64,000 bases of DNA from Spinellus fusiger (GCA_025094145.1 JALLLS010000020.1:248001-312000), one strand, 5' to 3'. Counted from the stretch's first letter, positions 49,112 to 59,886 are shown. Notes: generated by a model from the sequence alone, not told the origin. Numbers and translations are program-made.

Positions 49112-49690
49112 TGTTGTGTTCTGACTTCAATCCAAAGACTCTCCATGGATTGGTCAAAAATGAGTAGTGTGCTGTGACATTCAGAATACTCTATGAAAGC
49201 TTGAGTGCACACAAGTACCATAGTACATCTCTGTATCATCTCACTGATTGGTTGTAACTACAAATCAACCTTTTAAGCTCAAATTATTATTGGACACTTA
49301 ATGAGCTGCCTTCATCTATAAATCCTTAGTGGATTAAATAAGACCTATCAAAGGCAATTAAAAGTGAAGACATAATAGATGGCTCTATAATGGTGTGCTT
49401 ATTCAATGAACCAACCATAAGGCTCCAACATGTAGTCTACCATTAGGTAGAACACCTACACCAACCATAAAGCTACACCTATGTAAACTACCATAGGATA
49501 GATCATCTACACCAACCATATGGTTGCATCTATCAATAAGCTATGCCATGGACTAATCATTAACTACCAAAAGGTAGAATGCCACTGAAGGATAAGCACC
49601 CACAAAAAGTATAAATAATAAACCACTCTTCACTTAATAAAAATTATCTTTGTTCAGTCTTGTTATTTTCAACTTGTCTGAATAGTCACA
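49112..49690 (+). repeat. 579-bp LTR-like repeat
   Basis: It begins TGTTGTGTTCTGAC and ends GAATAGTCACA. It is almost identical to the reverse complement of 48258-48836. It has TATAAATAATAAA near 49610 and AATAAA shortly after. Its right tip cuts the endonuclease frame of a LINE at 49691. No 5-bp direct repeat is visible at its borders. Confidence 0.75.
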
Positions 49691-50578
49691 GCCTTGTATA
49701 CATTGTTGTTAAAGTGCTCAGTCAACTGGTCAATGGGAGGCTGTGATCTTGGTGGAGAGGCTACTAAGGCTGCTAGCTCTGTGCTAAGACTTTGTGACAA
49801 TGTCTGGAAATGGTGTGCATACAGCTTACCAACGTCAGGCTCCTTCAATCTAGACAAGTTCCATAGTCTTCTGAGAGGTGGTTGTGAGAGGTGAAAGTCA
49901 GAGAGATCATAATCAAAAGATAAAGTGAGAAGTCTATGATCAGAGTTCAGTGAGTGTTTGGTATCAACCTCTATGCATGCATTGGTAAGTGGTGTGTTGA
50001 TGATAAAGAGGTCAATGATGCTACTAAGCTGTTGCTGTTGCCTGAATGAGATGTAGGTAGGCTGACCAAATGCAAGAGAAGAGTTCAGGACTGCCAGGCC
50101 TTGTTCTTCCATCCAAAAAAGCAAGGCATTTCCTCTGGAGTTGGATGCATGATCACCAACATGATCTCCAAGGCGTGCATTGAGGTCTCCACAGATCAGG
50201 GTGTCATTGTTCAAAGGAATGGTATTGAGAACCTCTAGGGCTTCTTCTGTGGATAGGGAGGGGGAAGGTAAAGGCATACAATTCTAATGGATCCAAATTG
50301 AACTCCAAGGGCATAGGGGGTGGGCATAGGGGAGAGATGAGAGCACAGATACCCATGGAGCCACAGTAGTTGCCTACCACTGGCTTACCATAAGTGTGAA
50401 ACTGTGTCCATGATGTGGGGAGGAGTGAGGGAGAAAGGAGCCACGTTTCTGTGATGAAGAGCATAGTGAAGGAGTGTGTGTGCTGCATAATGTCATGTAC
50501 CAAAGACTGTTGAAGTCCATTGGCATTCCAAAGTCCCAGAGAGACTCTATTCATAAGTTGTGTTTTCTTCTGAGGCAT
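49691..50578 (-). pseudogene. LINE ORF2 endonuclease domain, frameshifted and truncated
   Basis: From MPQKKTQLMNRVSLGLWNAN (start of an APE-type endonuclease, LWNANGL) through LFITETWL (catalytic Glu) the frame runs to about 50270. There a shift in a C-rich run moves it to the frame with EEALEVLNTIPLNNDTLICG, DLNARLG (catalytic Asp/Asn), IIDLFIINTPL and NSDHRLLTLSF (SDH motif). The endonuclease nicks target DNA for target-primed reverse transcription. The frame ends at the LTR-like repeat border, so no reverse transcriptase is attached. Confidence 0.85.
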
Positions 50579-50681
50579 CTAGCATTTTTTCATCTGTTCA
50601 TGGTGCCTTGAATGCTGTTGATGTCCTGGTACTGCTTCCTCTTGTTGGGGTTCTCAGGGATCTGGGATTCTTCAATCCATC

Positions 50682-51524
50682 CTACCTCAGCAAATGCTGT
50701 GGCCACAGAGAAGGCTGTGTGGGGGTGCATGTAGGCAATGGCCTGAAGGCATCTGCTCTCATGCAGGTGGATGGCTTCTGAGGCCAGGTCCTTGTTTGAC
50801 AGTGTTGCATATTTGGGATCAGCAAGGTGTCTGGTGCTGTAGGATCAAAGTCCTTGTAGGTGGTGATGCCAGCCTTTTCCAAGAGAGACAGCACTTCTGG
50901 CTCATACTGAAGGTGCACCAACAGGCCAATGACAGATCTGGCAGGGAAACAGACATCCAGGATGCATCCAGTATCAAAGCCAAGGGTTCTGAGGAGCTTA
51001 TGCACTTCTGGACAGTTCATGTGTCTTTCACAGGGGATGTACACATAGTTGTACCCTTGTTCACCTACTGAGACAGTGAAGGCTCTTGTTGCAGCAGCAA
51101 CATGTCTCTCTGAAGGCTGTGACCTCTTGACAGGAGCCTTGGCATGTTTCTTGGCCACTGTGGCCCAAGAAGAGTCCTTGACAGTAGGCAGACCTTGTAG
51201 TGGATCAGTTGCTCTACTCTTTGGTGTCTGTGTTTCCTTTGGTGTCAGGACATTGGTGGGGGCTGGGACTGTTGGTGATGCTGCTGCTGCTTTGAGGGCA
51301 CTGATCTCTGCCTCCAGAGCCTTGACTGTCCCTTGCAGTCTTGAGTTTTCTTCCAGGAGTCTCTCAAAAGCATCAAGCTTTTGCTGCTGCTGGTGATTAT
51401 GCTGTCTGACCTGAGTTATCTCATTGGAGAGCAAAGTCAACACCAAAATAATGTCAGCTTGGGAGGGAGCAGCTGTGTTTTGCTGCAACTGCAGCAACTG
51501 TTGGTGGGTATTCCCAAAAGACAT
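50682..51524 (-). CDS. LINE ORF1 protein
   Basis: The frame gives 280 residues from the ATG at 51524 (MSFGNTHQQLLQLQQ); it stays open to 51779 but the added part looks like leader. A coiled coil with heptads lies at about residues 25-75 (LLSNEITQVRQHNHQQQQKL, RLLEENSRLQGTVKALEAEI). An Ala/Pro/Thr-rich linker follows, then WATVAKKHAKAPVK and a domain with FTVSVGEQGYNYVYIPCERH. ORF1 proteins of fungal LINEs bind element RNA. The final 40 residues look out of frame: a neighbouring frame continues with AYMHPHTAFSVATAFAEVGW, so a shift near 50770 may have shortened it. Confidence 0.75.
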   Translation of the reverse strand: MSFGNTHQQLLQLQQNTAAPSQADIILVLTLLSNEITQVRQHNHQQQQKLDAFERLLEENSRLQGTVKALEAEISALKAAAASPTVPAPTNVLTPKETQTPKSRATDPLQGLPTVKDSSWATVAKKHAKAPVKRSQPSERHVAAATRAFTVSVGEQGYNYVYIPCERHMNCPEVHKLLRTLGFDTGCILDVCFPARSVIGLLVHLQYEPEVLSLLEKAGITTYKDFDPTAPDTLLIPNMQHCQTRTWPQKPSTCMRADAFRPLPTCTPTQPSLWPQHLLR

Positions 51525-51848
51525 GGTGTATCTACTGCTATTCAAGTGGTGATGACCTGAAACTTGGACAGTAGGTGGGGAGGTGGGTGGTGTTGATGGA
51601 TGGATTGTGTTTTTTGATGGATGCAGCATTTTGGTGATGGATGGATGATTTTCAAATTTGGATAGACTTACAATTTTGGTTTTGAAAAAAGTGTTGCTTA
51701 GCAGAATGTCTGTGCTAGACACTGTCCTGTCAAATAGAGTAATACTATTGGCTGCACATGTCTTCCCTTTTTGGAACACACATTATCCTGTGTGGATACA
51801 CACAGATAATATAATATAATTAATAAGATAAATGCTAATGCAATATAT

Positions 51849-51898
51849 TGTCTTGGCTTAACATGTTCACTGTGAAGAGAACATGTTAAGCCAAGACA
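51849..51898. repeat. perfect 20-bp hairpin with 10-nt loop
   Basis: TGTCTTGGCTTAACATGTTC (51849-51868) is followed by ten bases and its exact reverse complement (51879-51898). It forms the left edge of an LTR-like stretch (about 51849-52003) that has ATAAATAA and the motif TTGATCTATGTGGGCTTCAG shared with 48837-49111. It lies about 190 bp before the tRNA gene. Confidence 0.8.
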
Positions 51899-52086
51899 TG
51901 TATGTGCAATTGTACACTGTAGAATTTAGTATAAATAATCAAGTGAATTCAATAAATAAACATTATCTTCATTGATCTATGTGGGCTTCAGTCCAAACCA
52001 AGAACCACTAGCTATTCCACTCTGTGCACATACCTCCGGGCTTAAAACTATTCTATTCAAATTAAGGAACGATAAGAAAGAGAGAT

Positions 52087-52160
52087 GCCCGTTTAGCTCA
52101 GTTGGTTAGAGCGTGGTGCTAATAACGCCAAGGTCACAGGTTCGACCCCTGTAATGGGCA
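52087..52160 (+). tRNA. tRNA-Ile (anticodon AAU)
   Basis: The 74-nt sequence folds as a full cloverleaf without an intron. The acceptor stem pairs GCCCGTT with AATGGGC, leaving discriminator A52160. The D arm is GCTCAGTTGGTTAGAGC. The anticodon loop is CTAATAA, giving AAU, and the T arm is ACAGGTTCGACCCCTGT. Internal A and B box promoters (TAGCTCAGTTGG and GGTTCGACCCC) are present. It should read AUU/AUC after A-to-I editing of the wobble base. It sits among LTR- and LINE-derived DNA, which commonly accumulate near tRNA genes in fungi. Confidence 0.96.
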
Positions 52161-52202
52161 TGTGGTAAGGATTTACAGCTGAGCTTGTTTCGTTAGTCTT
52201 TG

Positions 52203-52217
52203 TTTTTATTCTTTTTT
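52203..52217 (+). terminator. T-rich RNA polymerase III terminator
   Basis: The first T-runs after tRNA-Ile are T5 at 52203-52207 and T6 at 52212-52217, about 43 nt past the gene's end. T4 or longer is the usual Pol III stop signal. Confidence 0.5.
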
Positions 52218-52371
52218 AAACTCTTGAGAATAGTTTTGGTGTACTCTTGCAGCAGACAAGTTACATAATTCTCCTTATAATCCTTTTCCTACTTCTATAG
52301 TTTTGAATAATTCATCTGGGTCATCAGGTTCCTCTTGAATTTTTTCTTATGTCACTGTTACCTGGGCTCCT

Positions 52372-53560
52372 GTAAATTGTTTGTTGTATGCTGATGATAT
52401 GGCTCTTATGGGCTGCCCAGAAGATATACATCAAATGCTGACCTTTGCTGAAATTCACTTGATCCTTCTTGGCTACAACTAGAGTTCCTCCAAGTGTGAA
52501 GTACTCAATGCCCCAGCCAATGTGCCGTTTTATCTCTGTAGCAACAAGTTTCCAACCTGTGATACTTTCAAGTACCTTGGTATCCCTTTTTCATGTCAAG
52601 GTATTAACTAAGATGCACTTTTCTCACACTCACAAGTCAAGGCAATTGCAGTAATGCAAAAGCTGAGAGGAATGGGTGTAAACATGTATGGCTTTGGGAT
52701 TACAGCAGCCCTAAGAACTTATACTGTTTTTGTTTGGCCTATTCTTGAGTATGGGTTGGCTATTTGTAATGTCAATAAACTAGGCATCTACCTGCTACAA
52801 ATCTGTCAGTCTGCTTGTCTGAGACTTTGTCTCACTAGATCTGCTACTGCAAGGTTTGGAACAATCCAGGTTGCTCAATTAGCCGCTCTCCCTCCCTACT
52901 TCCCTAACATGTACTCTTGTTTTGTTTATCTGTAAGCCAATTTTAGTGAGCAAGCAGCTACTTTTTCTGAAGACAGCCTCCTCTAGTGCCTTATTATGTA
53001 GTTTGAAGCACCCCAGAGTAAAGCCAGATAGATTAAGCTACATGGCAATGTACTCTGGCAAAATGCTCAAAGAATAGAACAAACTCACAATCTTCCTAAA
53101 TATCAATTAAAGGTAGCTTATCTTGAACATCTTCAAAGTGAAATTACTAGTCTAGTGCATAGTAAGAATATGTTGGTGATGGTAGCCCATAGACAATGGA
53201 GACCTGTTTGAGATCCAATTCTTCTACTACTGTGCAAGCACAAAGAGAGACATTGTCTATTAAAATGGAAGGTTGCTTGGTTACCACTAACACCTTCAGT
53301 TCCTTGCCAATAGGGACCATTTCCTCACTTACACCTTTGTTGATCATGAGTGCTCCACATTCTTGTTCATCTTAGTTCCTGCCCCACCACAAGACATTCA
53401 TCCAATTGACTATTGTCTAAAATTTCTGCCATATGTAGTTAAGTCTTTTGTTAAATGGCAAGATCTTTGGCCCAGTTTGATAATACTGCTGTAAGCCATT
53501 GATTGAGTCTTATCTACTATAGAATTTAAGGTAGAGCTGTCAGTTGATATTTTGCTCTTT
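52372..53560 (+). mobile_element. decayed LINE reverse transcriptase (3' half)
   Basis: The plus strand encodes LLYADDMALMG (the YADD catalytic motif), SKCEVLNAP, TFKYLGIPFSCQGI, ALFSHSQVKAIAVMQKLRGM, LRTYTVFVWPILEYGLAICN and GTIQVAQLAALPPYFPN, the usual order of the fingers-palm-thumb and C-terminal parts of LINE reverse transcriptases. Several in-frame stops occur (52483, 52608-52611, 52933). A decayed Cys/His-containing tail may run to about 53560. It lies in the opposite orientation to the LINE 5' half at 49.7-51.8 kb. Confidence 0.8.
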
Positions 53561-54621
53561 GAGGCTGCTCTATTTATTTTAAGGATTTTTCAAGTTACTT
53601 TAAGTATCCCTCATTGAATCTCAAATTGCCACAGAATAATGTTTATCTTTTGGTGTCTTAGTTTTCTTTCTGACTTTATGGCCTTCCTGGATGTCTATTC
53701 TTAATTATCATCTTACTATCATCTACACTTATTTCCCCTCATTTGAGGTTTTATATTCTTTTATTTCTTCTTTCTTTACATTTAATTTTTCAACTTAAAT
53801 ATTTAAAGTGTTTATATGTATATTCCATTTTATTTTCAAACAATATCATAGGGTGGCTATTAGGCCCAATATGCAAATAGCATCAGCACCCAGAAACAAA
53901 AATACTTTGAACTGTACCCATACAGCATAAGAAACTGCCTTATCTTTTTCTTCTTACCATGAATAATTATAAATAGTTGAGACATTAAGGTTTTATATGA
54001 CTCTGCATAATAATTATCTGATTGATAAATAGTATAGACAATAAAAAGTATACAAGTAAACATAAAAACATAAAAACAATCATTTACAAGTTTGAAGATA
54101 TAGAATGTTTATACTGGTATTTATTATTCCTACTTTTCATACACAACATTAATAAACACAACAAATACAAAAACCATCAATACCACGGATTTATCAGATA
54201 GAATAAAAAAAGATGATATACCTGTGTAATATATAAATATATATCATTTCCACATTAACCTTAGAATTTTTGTTTTCCACAGTAGAGCTTTATGAATGTC
54301 TAGTAAAATTTCATCAGCTGAATACACTCTTTTGATCTCTTCTTTACAGGATTTATGCTGTTCAATGAGTATCTTGAGAATTTCATATCTTTGTCTGGCA
54401 TCAAGGCAACTACAGTCTTTATATATTTATTTATTTGCAAAAAGACATCTATAGCATTGTTTCTGTTTGATAACACACTACAGTGAATGATTCATTAGAG
54501 AATTTAGGTGTTTATAGAGTACTTGTAATAATCAACAAGGGTTTTGGTATGGTCAACCTACTTGACTCCATATTAGCACAATATTTATAGTTTACAACCA
54601 CTTGTTTCAATATCTTTAAAT
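53561..54621. other. AT-rich region without a gene
   Basis: No gene is seen. This may be the worn 3' end of the LINE and other repeat debris. Confidence 0.4.
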
Positions 54622-54835
54622 ACACACCCAAAGATTTTCTGGCTTTTAAGCGGTGATATCTCCTTCCTTTTACGTAAAAAACGCTCCTTAAATGGAACTG
54701 TGTTTAAAATCAAAAGGTTTGCAGATATCCAAATAATTATTTTCTTTTGTGGTTATCTCAATATCAAATTATATTATCAATGGACTATATTGTTTATGAA
54801 TAAAATTATTTATTGTAATAGTATAGATAATAGTA
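54622..54835. repeat. terminal fragment related to the Tnp2-like element ends
   Basis: It starts ACACACCCAAAGATTTTCTG and is similar along its length to the reverse complement of 58728-58945, including TCTCAATATCAAATTATATT and TTGTTTATGAATAAAATT. The same kind of tip (ACACACAAGGAGATTTTTGG) begins again at 54848, so two end-fragments lie side by side. Confidence 0.6.
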
Positions 54836-55195
54836 TAGTATAGCAATACACACAAGGAGATTTTTGGGATATATAAGGAAATATTCTGAGGATAAAATCA
54901 AAATCTTCTTATGATTGGCTAATGTGTTTGAAAATGCCTTTTTGTTGTCCAGATGGTCGATTTCAAACTCTGCCTGCCTATCAGAACAAAGATAATTGAC
55001 TTTGCAATTATAAAGTAGAAAATTGGCTATAAAGACAAGAAATAGAACAAGAATCTTCTTAATTTTATAACTCAGTCACTGATATTCCTCTCTTAACATA
55101 ATATGTTACCCTTAAACCCACAGTATTTGCAGCATAACAATGTTTAAAAATATTTATTGTGGGACTCACACAGAATTAACTCCAGTGGTCATTGT

Positions 55196-58060
55196 CTAAA
55201 AGAGAGAGCCAAACTTACTTACATTGAGCACAGTGCATTCATTCATTGACTGAATGTCAACTGCCTCTACAACTACTACACCATCATAGCTCACCTTAAC
55301 AGTGGTGCTCAAGGGCAAGACAACATTGTTTCCAATGTTATCTTTAAGGCCAATGGCAAAAAAAGAGAAAAGGTTGTGGGTTTCTTTGGCAAAAGCCAGA
55401 TGTTGTGAGTGAGTGAGTGAGTTTTGGTCAGAGGCTAGTTTGAAGTTGTATGGAAGAATTGTGGCAATATTCTTCTCAATAGCAACAATCTTACCAAAGA
55501 CAGGCAAGACAGCAGAAGACAACAAAAACAAACCAGCAAGACCAACAACAATACTTTTGGAGCTGCTGTTATTATCAGCAGGCTCATGGGAGAGAACAAG
55601 AGGACAGAACTGTTGGAACAGCTTAACCTTGGCACCAGCAGTGAGAAGACCACCATAGCCTGGTACCTGCCAGTACCCACCTTGGAAGATGTGTACCAAC
55701 ATGTACTTTTTCCCAAAGGAAATAGCAACATCTTGAGAGGGCAAGTGTCTGTTAGTGAAGATTATCCTTTCACAGATAAACTTGTTGAATTGCTTGCCTC
55801 TTTCTGTTTCATAATGAATGGGTGAGGCAAAGCAAGTAATGTCTTCACAAAGATGACCAAGCAAATGCAACTTGAGAGTGCTGCCAATGGTTGCTTTCTT
55901 TGCAGACTTGCTGGGTGCTGCCAATGCATTGTAGTTGGCAATTGATCTCTTCAAATCTGTGACAATGGACTCCACATTGTTCAAATAAACATCTAAGGAT
56001 GTTTCAATTCTTTGCATGTATAACAGGGATACAAGAGAACCAAGCTTAACAAAACAATCAAAAATGATTGCTTTTGAAGTATTGTTGCTGATGAGTTGTT
56101 TTTGAATTAATTGATTCAAAATGGTGGGCATCTGCTGAACAATGATCTTAAAATCTCTTCCAAGATATGAGCCACAGAGGCAAAAAGTTGTGTGGTGCTT
56201 TCTTGTGAAAGCCTTTGAGTTGTAGTTGAAGAAGCTTTCTTCCAAGTGCTTGACTTCTTTTTCTGTGTAAAATGGCACCATACCAATCACAAGGTGTTTG
56301 GCAACACCAAGGAGGATAGTATGCAATATTTCTACTGGGCAATCCTTGGAGGGATCCCACAACTGGAGAGACAAGAGGGCTTCACCACCAGTTAGCTTAT
56401 AGCCACTGCTGGGGTTACTTCTGGGGCTGGCATTGTTGGGGTTGTTGTTGTACTGTTGGCACATCTCCACCAACTCTTCTCTTCTTCTGGCAGGGGCACC
56501 ATCTGCTACTGCACTTCCACTTCCCTTCCTCCAGAAACATTTTCTACATGGTAGATTGGCACTTGCACCAAGACTACATGCCACAGCTGTATGCATAGGA
56601 TTGTCTGCCATGATGAGGTAAAGTACACCAACAACAAGGACAGATTCTCCAAACTCCACATCGAACATCTCAATGCCTCTCTCCAACATCTCCAAGTCCT
56701 TTACCAGCTCCGGAAGCATCTCTATTGCTGACAACTTGTTGCTGGTGCAAAGAAAGAACATATTCTCAACCCTGTTTTGTTCTTTGAATGCCATTGTGGC
56801 AGGAGACATCACCCAATTCTCAAACTTATTCCACTTCTTAGTGGTGTTTCCACTTGTGTCATCTGAGAACAAGTTCAGAGGCACAATTTTCACTGGCATG
56901 AACTGTCTTCTGGAGCTGGTAGTGACTCTTTTGAGAGGGTGGTGGTTGGTGGAGTTAATGTGGGTAGTGGAAGAAATCTTAATGTCTCTAACAATGTCAA
57001 GAATGACAATGCTGCCAACAGAGAAACCAGGTGTTGCTTCATAAGCCTCAGCCATCAGTCTACCATGTTGCATGAAGAAAGAGGCGAGCTTGTATGTTGT
57101 TGTTGTTGTTGTTGTTTCACCAAGAGAGGCATGCACAATGTCTCCAACCTAGAGATCAACAAAGTACCATTGATGGTAACAGTGACCATGGGGTGCTGAA
57201 ACAGCGGGTGAGTTCTCCACTTCTCTCCCTGAGTTACAGAAACTTGTTGATTTGGAGTTCTGTCTGGCAGGGCAGAGAGCATCTTTGTCTTGAGGGGATT
57301 GGCAGTGAGGAGCCTCAAATGCTCGGAGGGTTTGTTCATAGAGAACTGGTGGATGGTGGTGGTGAGGGGCAAGCCTTTGCAGGTTTTAACCACTGTAACA
57401 TTATGGGTGGTGGGGGAACTTGGGGACATGGCTTCTCACCCTCTTCTCGAGGTTAAGAACCCTGTTTAAAGCAGGGACTTTCTCCTGAGGATTGGCAAGA
57501 CAAGCCTCTCTCACATCTTTGCACAAGGTGATGATCTCCCCTGCAAATCTTCTGAGATACGTTCCTCATTTTCAGTAAAGAAACGATGTATGATCATCTC
57601 CAGCTTTGTCAAGAATGGGAAGATATCATCTACAGAGGCAGCCTCCTCAAAGGTGTTGTTGCTGCTGTCGAAATCATCTTCCCCGGTAACCCAAAGAGGT
57701 TCTTCTTCAAGAACTTCCTCATCTTCAACAACAAACTCCTGGTCATCATCACCTTCCTCTTCTACACGGAAGACTGTGGTGATGGCGGGGAGAGGTCTGT
57801 AAACAATAGAAAGAAATCATGATGAGCTTGGTTCTTATCATTCTATGCTTCTGTTTCTACAATAAATACCCAGAAGAAGACTCAGGCATGGAACTATTCA
57901 TAGTAGAGAATGAGCAACATTACTTTTAGACTTGAGATTATCCTTACATTTTATGAGTAGAAAGGTGTGATTTCAGATTTCCCTTTGTTTTGAAAATCTT
58001 CTGGCAGACAGTGCAGGTGGGAATTTCATTCTTCTTGAAGTTGATGGTGGTGAGGGACAT
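55196..58060 (-). pseudogene. C2H2 zinc-finger Tnp2-like (CACTA-related) transposase, frameshifted
   Basis: Exon 1 (58060-57948) encodes a C2H2 finger (CTVCQKIFKTKGNLKSHLST, then H). Exon 2 starts at 57796 with an acidic region. The frame then changes near 57553 (a G-run), near 57430 (a C-run) and near 57148, before the 646-residue main frame ending at 55196. That part has VGDIVHASLG, PLNLFSDDTSGN (first catalytic Asp, about residue 92), MADNPMHTAVACSLGASANL with CRKC (second Asp, 178), and PVEILHTILLGV (compare the DIMHDLLEGV motif of Tnp2/Transposase_21). This order supports a distant CACTA-type DDE transposase. Unrecognised introns could replace some shifts, but each apparent gap would be too short to splice, so loss of function is more likely. 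Confidence 0.7.
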
Positions 58061-58159
58061 GGTAAAAGAGATTTCAATATAAAAACAGAAAAAGAGTGAG
58101 CTGTTTGACTTATGAGTTTTGACTTAATAAATTATTGGAAAGTAGAGGCTAAAGTGATA

Positions 58160-59348
58160 TGTCACCAAAATCAAAATATTTTCTTATTCTTTTGTCTGTT
58201 ATTGTTTTGTTGTTTTTCACACTGCCCATAATATTTGATACTTAATTACTCGTCAAGATGAGCATAAATAAGCAAAGTAATGTGTGGTTATTAACAAAGA
58301 AAAACAATGGAAGGAGGTGATAGACACTACCAAAGGCTATTTTTGAGATAAAAAGGTAAGCAGTGTCATCATCTGGGCTTGAGCTCATTGTAATCTACAA
58401 GACATAGTACTGACTCTTCTTCTAATAGATGATAGATGGCTTATTATTCTCAAGACAAGTATTAACTAAAAGGTAAGCATACTATCTCTCTTGATTGAAC
58501 TATCACTAATATACTCTTCTGTTATTAGATAAGTTAAGACTCTTCTCAAGTCAGTCCAAGGTGATCTTCTTCCTTCTATATGGTCTAGGCTGTCTAGGGT
58601 ATACTCCTGAGCATAGTTATCTATCTCCAATATTAAAGCACAAGGCTTCTAGGGTATAGATTCTATTGCTATGAAAGAATATACCTAGAACAGCAGTAGC
58701 TATAGTAATAGTATATTATTAGCTATATTATTATTAGCTATAATAATATAATAAACAATTTTATTCATAAACAATATTTATTATTGATAATATAATTTGA
58801 TATTGAGGTATTCCACAAAAGGAAAGAAAATTTTGGATACTTGCAAACCTTTGATTTCAAGTACAGTTCCATAAAAGGCAAGAATTTTTCAGTTTTAAAA
58901 GGCGAAGATATCATCGCTTAAAGGCCAGAAAAATCTCCTGGTGTGTAGAATTTATACCCTAAAAGCTTTGTGCTTTATCCTTGAGAGATAGATAACTATG
59001 CTCAGGAGTATACCCTAGACACCTTAGACAGTATAGAAGGAAGAAAAGACCACCTAAGACTGACTTGAAAGGAGTCTTCACTTGCCTAATAACAATACAT
59101 TGAGTGTCTTGTGGAATACAATGAGCACAAGCCCAGATGAAGACATTGCTTACCTTTTTTACTTTCAGAATACCCTCTAGTGGTGTCTACAACTTCTTTC
59201 TATTGTTTTTCTTTTTTAATAATAGTACATTACCTTGATTAGTTATGCTCATCTTGACAAGTACTTAGACGTTAAGTTGTATAGACAGTGTAAGAAATAA
59301 CAAGATAATAACAAGAACAAAGAATAAAAAATATTCACATTTTGGTAA
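58160..59348. repeat. 1.2-kb imperfect foldback palindrome
   Basis: The left arm (58160-58664) and right arm (58946-59348) are inverted, imperfect copies: GGGTATACTCCTGAGCATAG against CTATGCTCAGGAGTATACCC, ATCTGGGCTTGAGCTCATTG against CAATGAGCACAAGCCCAGAT, and ACTCGTCAAGATGAGCATAA against TTATGCTCATCTTGACAAGT (last one with differences). The 281-bp centre contains a Tnp2-element end fragment (58728-58945) whose tip touches the right arm. No coding potential is seen. Confidence 0.75.
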
Positions 59349-59354
59349 GGTATA

Positions 59355-59886
59355 CAGTCCCATGCAAAAATGAGTAGACAGCAAATCAATTTTCTATTTT
59401 TTATTTTACAACTTATTCAAACAATGACTTCAAACAATAGAAACCAGCCAATTCTTAGCCAAGAACATAAAGATAGTCCTAACAGAAGAAGAGAGCATGA
59501 CATGTTTATTAAAATTCAAATCATAGGACAATGAAAAAGACATGTTACTTATCAAGAGATTGCTGACAATGTCGACATCCCAAAGAGTACAATAGACAAG
59601 AGTGTCCTATTGTATAAAAACAAGGTTGTTTGGTCTGAAGAATCCTGTTTGACAGTTATGGGCAATGATAAAGGGACTAGAGTAATTAAAAATAAAGACT
59701 CTGTTACAAAGCACTGAGCAATCTCTTTATGATAAGAATGTAGACAATCATCTAAAGAATAACTATTCCAAATATTGTATTATTCCATGAATCTTTTATT
59801 ATGAACATCTTTGACTGATAGATGTACCTTTATTTTTCAAAATAAAATAAAAAGAATTCTTTCAACTCACTTATTGCATGGGACTG
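59355..59886 (+). mobile_element. 532-bp MITE with CAGTCCCATGCA ends
   Basis: The ends are CAGTCCCATGCAAAAATGAG at 59355 and its inverted match TTGCATGGGACTG at 59886, flanked by TA on both sides (59353-59354, 59887-59888), as for Tc1/mariner elements. Inside is a shortened transposase start (YQEIADNVDIPKST) joined directly to a catalytic-block fragment (VVWSEESCLTV), so it is an internally deleted, non-autonomous derivative. The older copy at 44893-45604 keeps about 180 bp that this one has lost. Confidence 0.85.

Larger units (their letters stand above)
49691..51780 (-). mobile_element. 5' half of a non-LTR (LINE) retrotransposon
   Basis: On the minus strand the order is leader, ORF1 (51524-50682), then the apurinic-endonuclease start of ORF2 (50578-49691). 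The reverse transcriptase that should follow is absent because the 579-bp LTR-like repeat begins at 49690. Codon use is GC-richer than the surroundings, so this copy is younger than most repeats here. Confidence 0.85.

Noticed and set aside
48258..49690. CRISPR-like or tandem-gene array
   Set aside because: There are only two inverted copies and no regular spacers; LTR-type borders explain them better.
57055..57429. Separate gene starting MSPSSPTTHN on the minus strand
   Set aside because: Its content (GEKWRTHPLFQHPMVTV) belongs to the Tnp2-like protein in a shifted frame, not to an independent gene.
57586..57822. Plus-strand frames over the acidic linker of the transposase
   Set aside because: They are the complement of the exon that encodes the Glu/Asp-rich region.
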